Below, one piece after another: positions 51,205 to 60,915 of a stretch of DNA of 64,000 bases. A model generated the notes under the pieces. It did not search any database, was not told the origin of the DNA, and saw only the letters and a list, made by a program, of their open reading frames with translations. Made by a program: the position numbers and the translations under genes. The DNA comes from Lysinibacillus boronitolerans JCM 21713 = 10a = NBRC 103108 (GTDB lineage: Bacteria; Bacillota; Bacilli; Bacillales_A; Planococcaceae), in NCBI RefSeq assembly GCF_000772935.1, contig NZ_JPVR01000073.1, positions 1-64,000 on the forward strand, given 5' to 3'. Every line of letters begins with the position of its first letter. Positions within the stretch are counted from its first letter, which is position 1.

Positions 51205-53877
51205 ATGACTGAACGTCGTCGAACACGTGGAGAGCATCAAAAAGCTCTCGCTGAAAAAAATAAAAAGAAAAAAACGAAACCAGCCTCATCGGCTAAGTCA
51301 TGGTTTAAACGCATTTTCTTAACAGTCTTAGCAATCGGTGTAGCAGGCTTAATCGGAGGAGCTGCATTATTTGCCTTCTATGCAAGCTCGGCTCCAGAGC
51401 TCGATGAAGAATTACTGAAAGATCCTGTTTCTTCAGAGTTCTACGATAAAAACGGTGAATTATTTGCAACAATCGGTGCTGAAAACCGTAAATATATAAA
51501 ATATGAAGATATACCTGAAGATATGATCAATGCTATTCTGGCTACAGAAGATGTACGCTTTTTTGAGCATCATGGTATGGATTTTTATCGTCTAGGCGGT
51601 GCTATTCTAGCAAACTTCCGTGATGGCTTTGGTGCGCAAGGTGCATCGACTTTAACACAGCAAGTAGTCAAAAACTCATTTTTACAAAACGAGAAGAAAT
51701 TAAAGCGTAAAGCACAGGAAGCATGGCTTGCCTTCCAATTAGAGCGTAAGTATACAAAAGAAGAAATTTTTGAAATGTACTTCAATAAAATGCTTATGTC
51801 AGGTCGTATCTATGGCTTCGGCACAGCCGCACAATATTTCTATGGTAAAGAATTAAAAGATTTAACATTAGATGAAGAAGCATTATTAGCAGGGTTAGTG
51901 CAACGACCAAATGCGTATAATCCATTAAAAAACCCTGAGCTTGCTAAAAAACGACGTAATACTGTTTTAGGTTTAATGTATCAACATGGAAAAATTACTA
52001 AAGCCGAAATGGAAGAAGCGAAGAAAGCAGAAGTTCAATCAGGTTTAGCGGATGACGCAACACGACAATCATTTGCAGGTTCCAAATATGATGCCTTCCT
52101 AGATGTTGTTATTAACGAATTAGAAAATAATGGTGACGGTTCGGCAATGGCAGAAGGAATCAAAGTCTATACGACGCTTGATCCAAATGCTCAACAAGTT
52201 GTAGAAAATGTGATGAATGATGATAGTAATTTCCCAACTGAAGATATTCAGTCAGGTGTGGCGGTTGTTGATACAAAAACAGGTGCCATTCAAGCCGTTG
52301 GTGGCGGTCGTAAATATGGTGCAGAACGTGGCTGGAACTATGCCGAGGACTTAACAAATAATCAACCAGGTTCCACAATGAAACCGTTAGTTGACTATGG
52401 GCCAGCAATCGAATATTTAAAATGGTCTACAGGTCAAACACTTGTCGACGAACCAATGAATTATACAGGTACAAAGCAAACAATCACAAACTGGGATGGC
52501 AGATATATGGGTGCTATGACTGCACGTAAAGCATTATATGCTTCACGAAATGTTCCAGCTGTCAAAACATTACAGGAGGTAGGCACTGACAAAGCCAAGG
52601 AATTTGTTGGACGTTTAGGAATTGAAACAGAAAACCTTTATGAGTCAGATGCAATTGGCGGTGGTGCTATTACTATCTCTCCTATTCAAATGGCAGCTTC
52701 CTATGCTGCTTTCGGTAATAACGGGGTCTATACAGATCCACATTCGATTACAAAAATTGTTTATCGTGATGGTAAAACGTCTAAAAACTATACACCTGAG
52801 TCTAAAGTGGCTATGAATGATTATACGGCCTATATGGTAACAGACATGCTACGTGATGTAGTCAGCAATAAGCCTGATGCTTCAGGAACTGCTGCCAATG
52901 TGCCTGGCTTAGATATCGCAGGTAAAACAGGTACAACCAACTATTCAGCAGAAGACTTTAACAAATATAATTTACCAAATACAAGTGTGCCAGATTCATG
53001 GTTTGCTGGTTACACAACTAACTATTCCATCGCTATATGGAGTGGCTATGAAAAACACTTTGATCCAATTACAACGTGGGAAGAACGTCGTTTACCACAA
53101 AACTTATTTAAGACGATTATGCAAGAAATTTCAGCGAATGTTGAGACAGCTAGCTTTAAAAAGCCAAGTACTGTTGTAGAAGCAACGGTGGAAGTAGGCT
53201 CTAATCCTTTAAGATTGGCAAGTGACTATACACCTAGCGAACTACGTCAAACAGAGTTATTCGTTCGCGGAACTGAACCAACAGAGGTTTCTGAGGTATA
53301 TGAGGCGCCAGAATTATCTACACCTTATAATGTTTCAGCAAGCTTAGATTTAGGAGCACAGTCTATCAATATTTCTTGGGAACATGATGCCATCCTAAAT
53401 CCAGAAACGGATGAACCATTACCAACTTCATTTGAAGTTTCTGCCACACGTGAAGGTGGAGAAACGGTTATCCTTGGCACAGCAGATACTAAAGGCTTAA
53501 CGGTTGCCAACACGCTTGAAGATGGTAATTATACAATCTCTGTCGTAGCTATTGTAGATGGCACACGCAGTGAGCCTGGAACAACTACCTTCCAGATTAC
53601 AAGTACCTCTGAGGAAGATTTGGAAACGGAAGATCCAGATGAACCAGATATTGATTTACCGATTGATCCTGGTCAAGAGGACAATGATCAAGGTAATCAC
53701 AATAATGGCAATGGCAACAACGGCAATAACAACAATAATAATGGTAATAATGGTAATGGCAATGGGCATGGTAATAACGGCAATGGTGGAAACAATGGCA
53801 ATAATGATGGTAATCAGCAGCCAACACCTCCTACAGAGCCTACCAACCCAAATGAAGAAGACCAAAGCTCAGAATAA
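51205..53877 (+). CDS. ponA: Class A penicillin-binding protein PBP1 (PonA) with Asn/Gly-rich tail
   Basis: 890-aa bifunctional cell-wall synthase. Lys-rich cytoplasmic head and membrane anchor (about residues 35-58); glycosyltransferase domain with ATEDVRFFEHHG and GASTLTQQ; transpeptidase domain with SxxK box STMK (Ser about 391), SRN and KTGTTN (about 574). A fibronectin-type domain follows (about 700-790), then acidic linker and a low-complexity tail (about 825-870) of Asn and Gly repeats ending in QQPTPPTEP. Similar tails occur on Bacillus PBP1. Acts with GpsB. Translationally linked to recU; terminator directly after the stop. Confidence 0.95.
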   Translation: MTERRRTRGEHQKALAEKNKKKKTKPASSAKSWFKRIFLTVLAIGVAGLIGGAALFAFYASSAPELDEELLKDPVSSEFYDKNGELFATIGAENRKYIKYEDIPEDMINAILATEDVRFFEHHGMDFYRLGGAILANFRDGFGAQGASTLTQQVVKNSFLQNEKKLKRKAQEAWLAFQLERKYTKEEIFEMYFNKMLMSGRIYGFGTAAQYFYGKELKDLTLDEEALLAGLVQRPNAYNPLKNPELAKKRRNTVLGLMYQHGKITKAEMEEAKKAEVQSGLADDATRQSFAGSKYDAFLDVVINELENNGDGSAMAEGIKVYTTLDPNAQQVVENVMNDDSNFPTEDIQSGVAVVDTKTGAIQAVGGGRKYGAERGWNYAEDLTNNQPGSTMKPLVDYGPAIEYLKWSTGQTLVDEPMNYTGTKQTITNWDGRYMGAMTARKALYASRNVPAVKTLQEVGTDKAKEFVGRLGIETENLYESDAIGGGAITISPIQMAASYAAFGNNGVYTDPHSITKIVYRDGKTSKNYTPESKVAMNDYTAYMVTDMLRDVVSNKPDASGTAANVPGLDIAGKTGTTNYSAEDFNKYNLPNTSVPDSWFAGYTTNYSIAIWSGYEKHFDPITTWEERRLPQNLFKTIMQEISANVETASFKKPSTVVEATVEVGSNPLRLASDYTPSELRQTELFVRGTEPTEVSEVYEAPELSTPYNVSASLDLGAQSINISWEHDAILNPETDEPLPTSFEVSATREGGETVILGTADTKGLTVANTLEDGNYTISVVAIVDGTRSEPGTTTFQITSTSEEDLETEDPDEPDIDLPIDPGQEDNDQGNHNNGNGNNGNNNNNNGNNGNGNGHGNNGNGGNNGNNDGNQQPTPPTEPTNPNEEDQSSE

Positions 53878-53880
53878 AAA

Positions 53881-53918
53881 AAACCGAGAAGCAGTTCATT
53901 CACTGCTTCTCGGTTTTT
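53881..53918 (+). terminator. Terminator of recU-ponA
   Basis: AAACCGAGAAGCAGT / ACTGCTTCTCGGTTT, 15 perfect pairs, loop TCATTC, then T run. Confidence 0.9.
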
Positions 53919-53942
53919 TATTAATGAAGGATCTGAGGAGGC

Positions 53943-54041
53943 TATCCGTCAGTTTTGACGTTCTATCCGCCACTTCTTACACTCTATCCTTCACTCTACA
54001 CAGTCTATCCGCCACTTTTCGCGTCCTATCCTATCCTATCC
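53943..54041. repeat. Tandem repeat, 21-bp unit (TATCCgCCACTT type)
   Basis: Four units beginning TATCC at exactly 53943, 53964, 53985 and 54006, each 21 bases, followed by three bare TATCC pentamers. Consensus about TATCCGCCACTTcTNNCNNTC. It fills the gap between the convergent ponA and ypoC genes. Same family as 1-94. Confidence 0.85.
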
Positions 54042-54048
54042 ATCTACT

Positions 54049-54363
54049 CTAGCTTTTACTAGCTTGAATCCGCAGTCGTGCTGTGCGCTTTTTCGTTTCT
54101 TTAAATAGCTCATCTAGTTGACGATAGCATGCATATTGACCTGGCTTAGCTTTGATAAAGGCTAGTCGCTCAACCCCATTAATGGGTAGCACTTCATCGC
54201 CTGCAGCTTGCACTAGTTGTTCAAATAGCTCAATAGCTTCTTCCATTAGCCCTTTTGCTAGACCGTTTCTGGCATCATGCGCTGTATGGATAGCGGCTTG
54301 TAGTGTAGTCCATTGGGCAAACCATGCATCTACTTTGTCTTTTGCAATGGCTTCACTATTCAT
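54049..54363 (-). CDS. ypoC: YpoC family protein
   Basis: 104-aa helical protein in the position and orientation of Bacillus ypoC, next to nth. No catalytic motif seen; function unknown. The ATG (54363) overlaps the nth stop as ATGA with AAGGAAG before it, so the two are coupled. Its stop codon lies at the end of the 21-bp repeat block. Confidence 0.82.
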   Translation of the reverse strand: MNSEAIAKDKVDAWFAQWTTLQAAIHTAHDARNGLAKGLMEEAIELFEQLVQAAGDEVLPINGVERLAFIKAKPGQYACYRQLDELFKETKKRTARLRIQASKS

Positions 54364-55022
54364 GCTTCCTTCACCAGGCCTTTCTTTAAACGCTTTTGCC
54401 CTTCACGACAATCGTCGAGTAAAGGACAAGTATGGCATCCAGGATTTTGGGCCTTACAATGATAACGTCCAAAGAAAATTAATTGGTGATGTGTTTTTGA
54501 CCATTTGTCCATTGGCGTTTTCTTCATAATCGTTTCTTCCACTTCAAGCACCGAATCTTTCCAGCGACAGAGCCCAAGGCGTTTGGATACTCGCTCCACG
54601 TGGGTATCCACTGCAAGTGCTGGAATATCGAAGGCTACTGACAGCACAACATTGGCCGTTTTTCTTCCTACACCTGGTAATGTCACCAATGCTTCACGTG
54701 TTGCAGGGATTTCGCCATCGTACTCATCTAGTAAACGTTGACATAGAGCCTGAATGTTCTTCGCCTTATTGCGATAAAGGCCAATAGAGCGAATATCCTG
54801 TTGCAACTCCTCTAAAGAAACAGCTAAATAATCTTCTGGTGTTTTATATTTTTGAAATAAGGTTTTCGTTACTTTATTGACTAGTACATCTGTACATTGT
54901 GCAGATAATAATGTGGCAATCGTTAGCTCAAAAGCATTGTCATGGACGAGCTCACAATGTGCATCGGGAAACATTCGATCCATTTCTTCTAGACAATGCT
55001 CCCACTGTTTTTTCGTTAACAA
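54360..55022 (-). CDS. nth: Endonuclease III (DNA glycosylase/AP lyase)
   Basis: 220-aa base-excision repair enzyme removing oxidised pyrimidines. Helix-hairpin-helix LPGVGRKTANVV with the catalytic Lys (about residue 118), catalytic Asp in AVDTHVERVSKRLG (about 137), and the iron-sulfur loop CKAQNPGCHTCPLLDDC near the C-terminus. Starts with TTG at 55022, 8 bases after GGGGG. Follows dnaD by 12 bases. Confidence 0.95.
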   Translation of the reverse strand: MLTKKQWEHCLEEMDRMFPDAHCELVHDNAFELTIATLLSAQCTDVLVNKVTKTLFQKYKTPEDYLAVSLEELQQDIRSIGLYRNKAKNIQALCQRLLDEYDGEIPATREALVTLPGVGRKTANVVLSVAFDIPALAVDTHVERVSKRLGLCRWKDSVLEVEETIMKKTPMDKWSKTHHQLIFFGRYHCKAQNPGCHTCPLLDDCREGQKRLKKGLVKEA

Positions 55023-55034
55023 ACTGGATGCCCC

Positions 55035-55763
55035 CTATTCTCTTTCTTCCAACCAATTGTAAAAAGGAACTCTACCCGTTGATTGTGTTTCTTGTTGAAC
55101 TGTTCGAGCTGGTGCTCTGTTAAAGGTCTGTTTCTCACGGAACTGTTCACTTTGCTTTTGTGCTGCTTGTGGTGTTGTAATATTTTTCTTTTTCCATTCT
55201 AATAAAATGCGATCAATATAGCGAATACTCAGTTTCCCAGCAAAGACAGCCTCCTTTAGCGCCTCTTTGATGAGTGCTGGACTATGCTTGTCCTCATCAA
55301 GCCAGCATCCGATTTTTTCAAGTTCTAAAGGAGATAAAAGGCGACCCATTTCCTCTTCAAAAAGACGGAATATCTCCCCTTCTTCTTGTTGAAGTGTCAC
55401 TGCCGTTTGTTGCTGCTCTTTCATATCGATCATCTGCAAAATGCGCTCCCATAGCGGGTATACGGAATACTTTTCATAAAGCTTCCCACCCGCATCAACA
55501 TCTCGTGTAATTTCAAGAAAACCCTTTTGCATTAATCGCTGCAAACGTGATGTAATGTCATTGTCAGACATTGTGAGACGGTTCTTTAGATCATTAGGTG
55601 TTGGGAAGTCATTCTCCTCCATATGAAAGGCTAATAAGTGCATGACAATTAGTGCCTCTTCATCCTCCATATTTAACTCCTTATAAAACTGAAAAAAAAG
55701 CTGAGGAATGGGAATCATTCTCTGCTCAGTCCATGTACGGAGTCGATGATTATTTACGTTCAT
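55035..55763 (-). CDS. dnaD: DNA replication initiation/restart protein DnaD
   Basis: 242-aa primosomal protein acting with DnaB and DnaI in helicase loading. N-terminal winged-helix domain (PIPQLFFQFYKELNMEDEEALIVMHLLAFHM, about 18-48, then LKNRLTMSDNDITSRLQRLMQKGFLEI), C-terminal DnaB/DnaD domain (about 125-195: FEEEMGRLLSPLELEKIGCWLDED and IRYIDRILLEWKKKNI). ATG 55763 follows GGAG. A terminator separates it from asnS upstream. Confidence 0.94.
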   Translation of the reverse strand: MNVNNHRLRTWTEQRMIPIPQLFFQFYKELNMEDEEALIVMHLLAFHMEENDFPTPNDLKNRLTMSDNDITSRLQRLMQKGFLEITRDVDAGGKLYEKYSVYPLWERILQMIDMKEQQQTAVTLQQEEGEIFRLFEEEMGRLLSPLELEKIGCWLDEDKHSPALIKEALKEAVFAGKLSIRYIDRILLEWKKKNITTPQAAQKQSEQFREKQTFNRAPARTVQQETQSTGRVPFYNWLEERE

Positions 55764-55795
55764 TATTCTCCAGACTCCTTCTTTAAGTAAGTAGA

Positions 55796-55828
55796 AAAGC
55801 CGCGTAGATAGTTCACTACGCGACTTTT
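55796..55828 (-). terminator. Terminator or attenuator after asnS
   Basis: AAGcCGCGTAG / CTACGCGaCTT around a loop of eight bases, 12 bases past the asnS stop, T run on the minus strand. Confidence 0.75.
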
Positions 55829-55840
55829 AAATTGATTAGC

Positions 55841-57136
55841 TTATGGATATAAGCGGTTCAGTAAACGTGGGAATGGAATTGTTTCACGGATATGCTCTGT
55901 GCCTGAAATCCATGCTACAGTTCGCTCTAACCCTAGACCAAAGCCTGAATGCGGGACAGAGCCATGTTTGCGAAGCTCTAAATACCAAGCATAGGCATCT
56001 AATGATAGGTTATGCTCTTCCAGACGTGATTTTAATAGATCGTAGTCATGGATTCGTTCAGAACCACCAATAATTTCTCCGTAACCCTCTGGTGCAATTA
56101 AATCAGCACATAATACAACATCATCACGATCTGGGTGTGGTTGCATATAGAACGGTTTAATGCCTACTGGGTAACAAGTAATAAATACTGGTTTGTCAAA
56201 TGAATTCGCAATCGCTGTTTCATGTGGCGCACCAAAATCATCGCCCCACTCAATATCGTCGAAGCCTTGTTCGTGTAAAAGCTTAATCGCATCATCGTAA
56301 GAAATTCGAGGGAATGGCGCTTTAATGTTTTCAAGTGTTGAAGTATCACGGCCAAGTCGCTCAAGATCTAATTTGCAGTTTGCAAGTACAGATTGTACGA
56401 TGTGCGCTACATATTGCTCTTGTACTTCTAAATTTTCTTCAAATTCTACGAATGCCATTTCAGGCTCAATCATCCAAAACTCGATTAAATGGCGACGAGT
56501 CTTAGATTTTTCAGCACGGAAAGTTGGACCGAATGAGAATACTTTTCCTAAAGCCATCGCAGCCGCTTCCATGTAAAGCTGACCAGATTGAGATAAATAA
56601 GCATCTTCATCAAAATATTTTGTATGGAACAGCTCTGAAGTACCTTCAGGCGCAGAACCTGTTAAAATTGGTGGGTCCATTTTTGTAAAACCGTTGTTGT
56701 TGAAAAATTCGTATGTAGCGCGAATAATTTCATTACGAATTTTCATAATGGCATGTTGTTTACGAGAGCGTAGCCATAAATGACGGTTATCCATTAAAAA
56801 TTCTGGACCATGTTCTTTTGGTGTGATTGGGAAATCTGTTGCTGCATGTAGTACCTCGATACCAGTTATAGCAAGCTCACAGCCAAAGCTTGAACGTTCG
56901 TCAGCTTTCACCTCTCCAATCACATACATAGAAGTTTCTTGCGTCATCCCTTTTGCCGTAGCAAAAATTTCTTCGCCTACTTCTTCTTTCACTACAACGC
57001 CCTGTACAAAGCCAGAGCCATCACGTAACTGTAGGAACGCGATTTTTCCGCTTGAACGTTTATTGGCTAACCAAGCGCCAATTTTGACTGTTTCACCGAT
57101 ATGCTGTGGCATATCTTTAATCATAATTTTTTTCAT
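55841..57136 (-). CDS. asnS: Asparaginyl-tRNA synthetase
   Basis: 431-aa class IIb synthetase charging tRNA-Asn. N-terminal OB-fold (about 1-110, [32 protein letters not shown]), then the class II core: motif 1 around [21 protein letters not shown], motif 2 [21 protein letters not shown], motif 3 [13 protein letters not shown]. Follows aspB after 28 bases with no T-box between them. Gene order aspB-asnS-dnaD-nth-ypoC is the Bacillus order. Confidence 0.96.
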   Translation of the reverse strand: MKKIMIKDMPQHIGETVKIGAWLANKRSSGKIAFLQLRDGSGFVQGVVVKEEVGEEIFATAKGMTQETSMYVIGEVKADERSSFGCELAITGIEVLHAATDFPITPKEHGPEFLMDNRHLWLRSRKQHAIMKIRNEIIRATYEFFNNNGFTKMDPPILTGSAPEGTSELFHTKYFDEDAYLSQSGQLYMEAAAMALGKVFSFGPTFRAEKSKTRRHLIEFWMIEPEMAFVEFEENLEVQEQYVAHIVQSVLANCKLDLERLGRDTSTLENIKAPFPRISYDDAIKLLHEQGFDDIEWGDDFGAPHETAIANSFDKPVFITCYPVGIKPFYMQPHPDRDDVVLCADLIAPEGYGEIIGGSERIHDYDLLKSRLEEHNLSLDAYAWYLELRKHGSVPHSGFGLGLERTVAWISGTEHIRETIPFPRLLNRLYP

Positions 57137-57164
57137 AGAAATCCTCCAAAGTTGACTAGAAGGA

Positions 57165-58358
57165 TTAGTCTTGCCATTTTGATTTTACAAATGTATCAAT
57201 ACGACGGACTGCCTCTTCTAATAAGTCTAAAGATGTAGCATAAGATAATCGCATAGTAGTTGGTGTACCGAAGCCAGAGCCTGGAATCACTGCTACGTTT
57301 GCTTCTGTTAAAATATCCGCAGCAAATGCATCTACTGAATCATAGCCAGTGTGAGCCATAGCCTCTGCAACGTCTGGTAATAGGTAGAATGCACCCTGTG
57401 GCTTTAATACATGGAAGCCAGGAATAGCACTTAGCTGCGGGTAAATTTTTTCAAGACGAGATTCAAATGCTTGACGCATTTCCTCTACCGCATCCTGAGA
57501 GCCATTATACGCCTCCACAGTTGCATATTGTGCTGTTGTTGTCGCATTAGATGTTGAGTGTGATGCAAGGTCAGTCATTGCTTTAATAATGTCTGCGTCA
57601 CCTGCAGCATATCCAATACGCCAGCCTGTCATAGAGTGAGATTTTGCCACACCATTTACAACGATTGTACGTGCTTTCACTGCATCAGAAAGTTGTGCAA
57701 TTGAAAAATGCTCAATACCATTGTATACAAGCTTCTCATAAATTTCATCTGACACGATTAAAATATCTTTTTCTTCTGCAACAGCAGCAAGTTCTGCTAG
57801 CTCTTCACGAGAATAAATCATGCCTGATGGGTTGCTAGGAGAATTGATAATCACTGCTTTTGTCTTGTCTGTCACAGCTGCTCTCAGTTGATCCGCTGTA
57901 ATTTTATAGCTTTGTTCACGTGTACCTTCAACATATACTGGTACGCCGCCAGCTAATTTCACTTGTTCTGGATAAGACACCCAATAAGGAATTGGAATAA
58001 TAACCTCGTCGCCCTCATTTAAAATCACTTGGAATAGCGTGTATAAAATATGCTTTGCCCCTACACCAACAATGATTTCATTTGGCTGATAGGCAAGGCT
58101 ATTGTCACGTTGAAGCTTATCAATAATGGCTTTTTTCAGAACTGGAAGTCCACCAGCAGGTGTATATTTTGTATATCCTTTTTCCATTGAATCAATGGCA
58201 GCATTTAAAATATTTTGAGGTGTATTAAAGTCTGGTTCACCAGCTCCAAGACCAATAACATCAATACCTTGCTCTTTCAATGCTTTTGCTTTTGCAGTAA
58301 TCGCTAATGTTGAAGATGGTGTTAAAGTTTTTACACGTGTTGCTAATAAATTTTTCAT
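57165..58358 (-). CDS. aspB: Aspartate aminotransferase
   Basis: 397-aa PLP enzyme interconverting aspartate/2-oxoglutarate and oxaloacetate/glutamate; supplies aspartate near asnS. Fold type I, subgroup Ib: [12 protein letters not shown] at the N-terminus, [28 protein letters not shown] Lys in [14 protein letters not shown] (about residue 236) and Arg in TTMRLSYA. The start is ATG 58358 after GAGGAG; the frame open to 58430 overlaps ypmB and is not used. Confidence 0.95.
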   Translation of the reverse strand: MKNLLATRVKTLTPSSTLAITAKAKALKEQGIDVIGLGAGEPDFNTPQNILNAAIDSMEKGYTKYTPAGGLPVLKKAIIDKLQRDNSLAYQPNEIIVGVGAKHILYTLFQVILNEGDEVIIPIPYWVSYPEQVKLAGGVPVYVEGTREQSYKITADQLRAAVTDKTKAVIINSPSNPSGMIYSREELAELAAVAEEKDILIVSDEIYEKLVYNGIEHFSIAQLSDAVKARTIVVNGVAKSHSMTGWRIGYAAGDADIIKAMTDLASHSTSNATTTAQYATVEAYNGSQDAVEEMRQAFESRLEKIYPQLSAIPGFHVLKPQGAFYLLPDVAEAMAHTGYDSVDAFAADILTEANVAVIPGSGFGTPTTMRLSYATSLDLLEEAVRRIDTFVKSKWQD

Positions 58359-58374
58359 TCGGGATCTACTCCTC

Positions 58375-58857
58375 TTATAAATTCGTAATGCGCTTCCACC
58401 AGTCGCCATCCTTAAACAAAATATAGACATAGTTGAGCTGGTCGTGGTCGTTCAGATACGTAATTTCCCAAACTGCGCCAGGCTCCTCATAGCCTAATTT
58501 CATGTGGAGGACTTTTTGTACATTTCCTTCATTTTTAAAAACCGATAATGCTTGCTTTTCCGTAATACCATCTTCTAATAACACTTCCTGAATGGAATCC
58601 TCGTCTAGATTCGTCGGAACAAAGACAGCTTTTTTATCACCGTATTCGTCTACCCCGAACACAGTAACATACGAATGTTTGCCATTATATGTGTAGGACT
58701 CCGATACAATTGCGAGGGCTTTGGCATCGAGTGCCAACTGTTCAGCCTGCTCTTCAATTGAACGGAACGGAGCCTCGGCTTTCCAGAGTACTAAAATACT
58801 AATGACAAGTGACAACGAAACAATAAAGACAGAAATGAAAATTAACCAGTTTTTCAT
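58375..58857 (-). CDS. ypmB: YpmB-like membrane-anchored protein (DUF5590)
   Basis: 160-aa protein with one N-terminal membrane segment (about 4-26) and an extracytoplasmic domain related to YpmB/DUF5590 (PepSY-like repeats: GITEKQALSVFKNEGNVQKVLHMKLGYEEPGAVWEITY at about 96-133). Function not known. AAGGTGA before ATG 58857. aspB begins 16 bases after its stop. Confidence 0.88.
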   Translation of the reverse strand: MKNWLIFISVFIVSLSLVISILVLWKAEAPFRSIEEQAEQLALDAKALAIVSESYTYNGKHSYVTVFGVDEYGDKKAVFVPTNLDEDSIQEVLLEDGITEKQALSVFKNEGNVQKVLHMKLGYEEPGAVWEITYLNDHDQLNYVYILFKDGDWWKRITNL

Positions 58858-59141
58858 CTATTCACCTTATGTTTCACATCGAGCTGTTTGGGCATAACAC
58901 ATAGCTGATGCATGTGTGTGTCTATAACTGTGTAACCATTCATTTTGCTTTCCATTTTGTCAACCTGCTTTCTTTCCTCATACCACAACATTATACAACA
59001 ATTTTGTGCTGTCGTGTTTCTTAATTTCATATATTGTACGTTGCTAGAACAACGTTTTCAAATGATGACTACAGTAAATTTCATTCCACCACATAGAAGC
59101 CTCATTTTGGGGATAAAAAACATGGTCCTTTCACAAGAAAA
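58858..59141. other. Intergenic region upstream of ypmB
   Basis: About 280 bases with no gene I can support. A perfect -35 hexamer TTGACA is present on the minus strand (58963-58958) but I see no well-spaced -10 partner. Confidence 0.3.
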
Positions 59142-59169
59142 ATTCCTATTTAGCTATGTAAATAGGAAT
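59142..59169 (-). terminator. Terminator of the TPR-GGDEF gene
   Basis: ATTCCTATTTA / TAAATAGGAAT, 11 perfect pairs, followed by TTTTTC on the minus strand, 7 bases past the stop codon. Confidence 0.85.
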
Positions 59170-59175
59170 CTGTCA

Positions 59176-60600
59176 TTATGATAATTCGTATAGCACGCAG
59201 CTAGCACGACCATTCGCTTTTGCTTGATATAAACAGCTATCTGCTTGCTCAAATAGCTCCTTGTATTGATAGTTTTTCTGATTATTCACACAAGCCCCCA
59301 TACTGACACGTAAAGGATAGCTTTGCTGTTCTTGTTCGAGCTTTAATGAGAGCAAATAGGCATGTGTGTTATGGACCAATGTTTTGATATAGTCTTTTTG
59401 CGAATGCCTGAAACAAAGGATGAATTCATCTCCACCATAACGAATAATTTTCACATCTTCATCCTGTAAAAAATCCTGCAAGCTGTTAGCTAAAAGCTGT
59501 AAAATCATATCTCCAAATAAATGACCATGCGTATCGTTAAATAGTTTAAAATAATCGACATCCAAAACCGTAATACATACATAGGATTGCGTTATTTCGG
59601 CTGCATTGAGCCATTCCTGTAGCTCATAATCTAAAAAATGGCGATTTAAAACGCCTGTTAATGGATCATAATGCGCTTTTTTCTCAAGCTTTTCCTTTTG
59701 TCGCTTAAATTCCAAATTCATTACTTGTTGTAATAAATTTGCAACACTCATTTTTTCCGAGAGATCAATATATTCACGCTGTACATCAAAAATTTCATCT
59801 CGCCAATCCAATTGATACAATACATTTAAGAGTAAGCGCATCACTTTTTTTGTAATAGGCTTATCTCCATAAGATTGGGCAAGATCTATGGCTTGTTTAT
59901 AATAGAATACGGCTTCTTCAAGCTTTTGTTGCTTTTCAAATAAAAAACCGTAGCCAAACAATGCCGCTACCTTTTCTCGTTTATGGTGATGAATAATGTC
60001 AGAAGATAACGTACTGTCCAGCAATGCCTTCCCCGTTATAAAATCACCTTCTAAAATATACACATCTGCTAAATTATTATTAATACGAATATCATGTAAT
60101 TTTGCTAGATCAGGCATTGTTCTAGCTAAGGATTTATTATACGCTCTAGCTAATAGCCCCGCTTGAAGTGCTTCCTTTGTACAGCCCTTCTCTACCTCTA
60201 AATAGCACAGATTATTATGACAGCGAACAAGCATGATAGGATCTTGTAGCTCCTGTGCATAGGCGATAGATTTTTTTGTCATCTCTACCGTTTTTTCACG
60301 GATGCCAACTAAATCATAGATTAAGGACATCACTAAATGATACTGCATTAAATCTTTTGTCGTACCATAATCTTGACAAATGGCCTCATACTCATGAATT
60401 AGGCTGACCATGCTTAATGTGTCACCTAAAGAATGATGAACTAATATTTTTTGATAGTACAAATCCATAGCATATGGATAGTTATTGCTCTCTAATGCGA
60501 CTAAAAGACCTTGATCAGCAAGCTTTAGTGCTTCCGTTAAATACCCCTTTGTGCGCATCTCCATTATCGTTTTATTTAATTCTTCTAATGTTAATTCCAC
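59176..60600 (-). CDS. TPR-repeat diguanylate cyclase (GGDEF)
   Basis: 474-aa cytosolic protein. The first ~290 residues form helical TPR-like repeats (protein-binding sensor part; e.g. GYGFLFEKQQKLEEAVFYYKQAIDLAQ at about 210-236). The C-terminal GGDEF domain begins with HYDPLTGVLNRHFLDYELQEW and has intact YGGDEF (about 395), so it should make cyclic-di-GMP; no RxxD inhibitory site five residues upstream. It starts with GTG at 60600 behind GGTGAAAC. Alone in its transcription unit. Confidence 0.9.
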   Translation of the reverse strand: MELTLEELNKTIMEMRTKGYLTEALKLADQGLLVALESNNYPYAMDLYYQKILVHHSLGDTLSMVSLIHEYEAICQDYGTTKDLMQYHLVMSLIYDLVGIREKTVEMTKKSIAYAQELQDPIMLVRCHNNLCYLEVEKGCTKEALQAGLLARAYNKSLARTMPDLAKLHDIRINNNLADVYILEGDFITGKALLDSTLSSDIIHHHKREKVAALFGYGFLFEKQQKLEEAVFYYKQAIDLAQSYGDKPITKKVMRLLLNVLYQLDWRDEIFDVQREYIDLSEKMSVANLLQQVMNLEFKRQKEKLEKKAHYDPLTGVLNRHFLDYELQEWLNAAEITQSYVCITVLDVDYFKLFNDTHGHLFGDMILQLLANSLQDFLQDEDVKIIRYGGDEFILCFRHSQKDYIKTLVHNTHAYLLSLKLEQEQQSYPLRVSMGACVNNQKNYQYKELFEQADSCLYQAKANGRASCVLYELS

Positions 60601-60915
60601 CGTTTCACCACTTCTCCATGCCCCATATCATCCAGTTTACTTTGTGCTTTCTCAATTATAAGACATATTTATTCACTTCGTCCGCCTTTTTCGTAAGATA
60701 CCAACTATTACCTACAACGCAAAAATCTCTTGTGATGATTGTTTTAAGATCTTACATCTGTTTGCTTTAAAATGAATCATTTTATTTCCATAATATGTAG
60801 TTAAATTTTTTATGTTCTTTACACATTTTTCTCCATTTTTGTCCCCGTTACCTGTTGTTTTTACCCATATGATGAGTCAATTAGCTTTTTTAGTATCGAA
60901 AAGGGACGTGATGTT
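60601..60915. other. Divergent intergenic region between TPR-GGDEF and laccase genes
   Basis: 315 bases. A minus-strand TATAAT occurs near 60656 without a clear -35. For the laccase I looked for a sporulation sigma-K element (CATANNNTA) and found only poor matches. No gene seen. Confidence 0.3.

Noticed and set aside
53597-53865. Two overlapping minus-strand reading frames rich in His, Tyr and Ile opposite the ponA tail
   Set aside because: They mirror the AAT/GGT micro-repeats coding the Asn/Gly tail of PonA; no ribosome site and strongly repetitive composition.
53558-54052. Plus-strand frame of 164 codons overlapping the end of ponA and the repeat block
   Set aside because: Met/Ile/Thr-rich low-complexity product in another frame of ponA that runs through its terminator; no ribosome site.
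57137-57164. T-box leader before asnS
   Set aside because: Only 28 bases separate aspB and asnS; no room for a T-box.
58860-59181. Small plus-strand frame (78 codons at 58945-59181)
   Set aside because: Runs through the terminator stem of the GGDEF gene, no ribosome site, no recognisable features.
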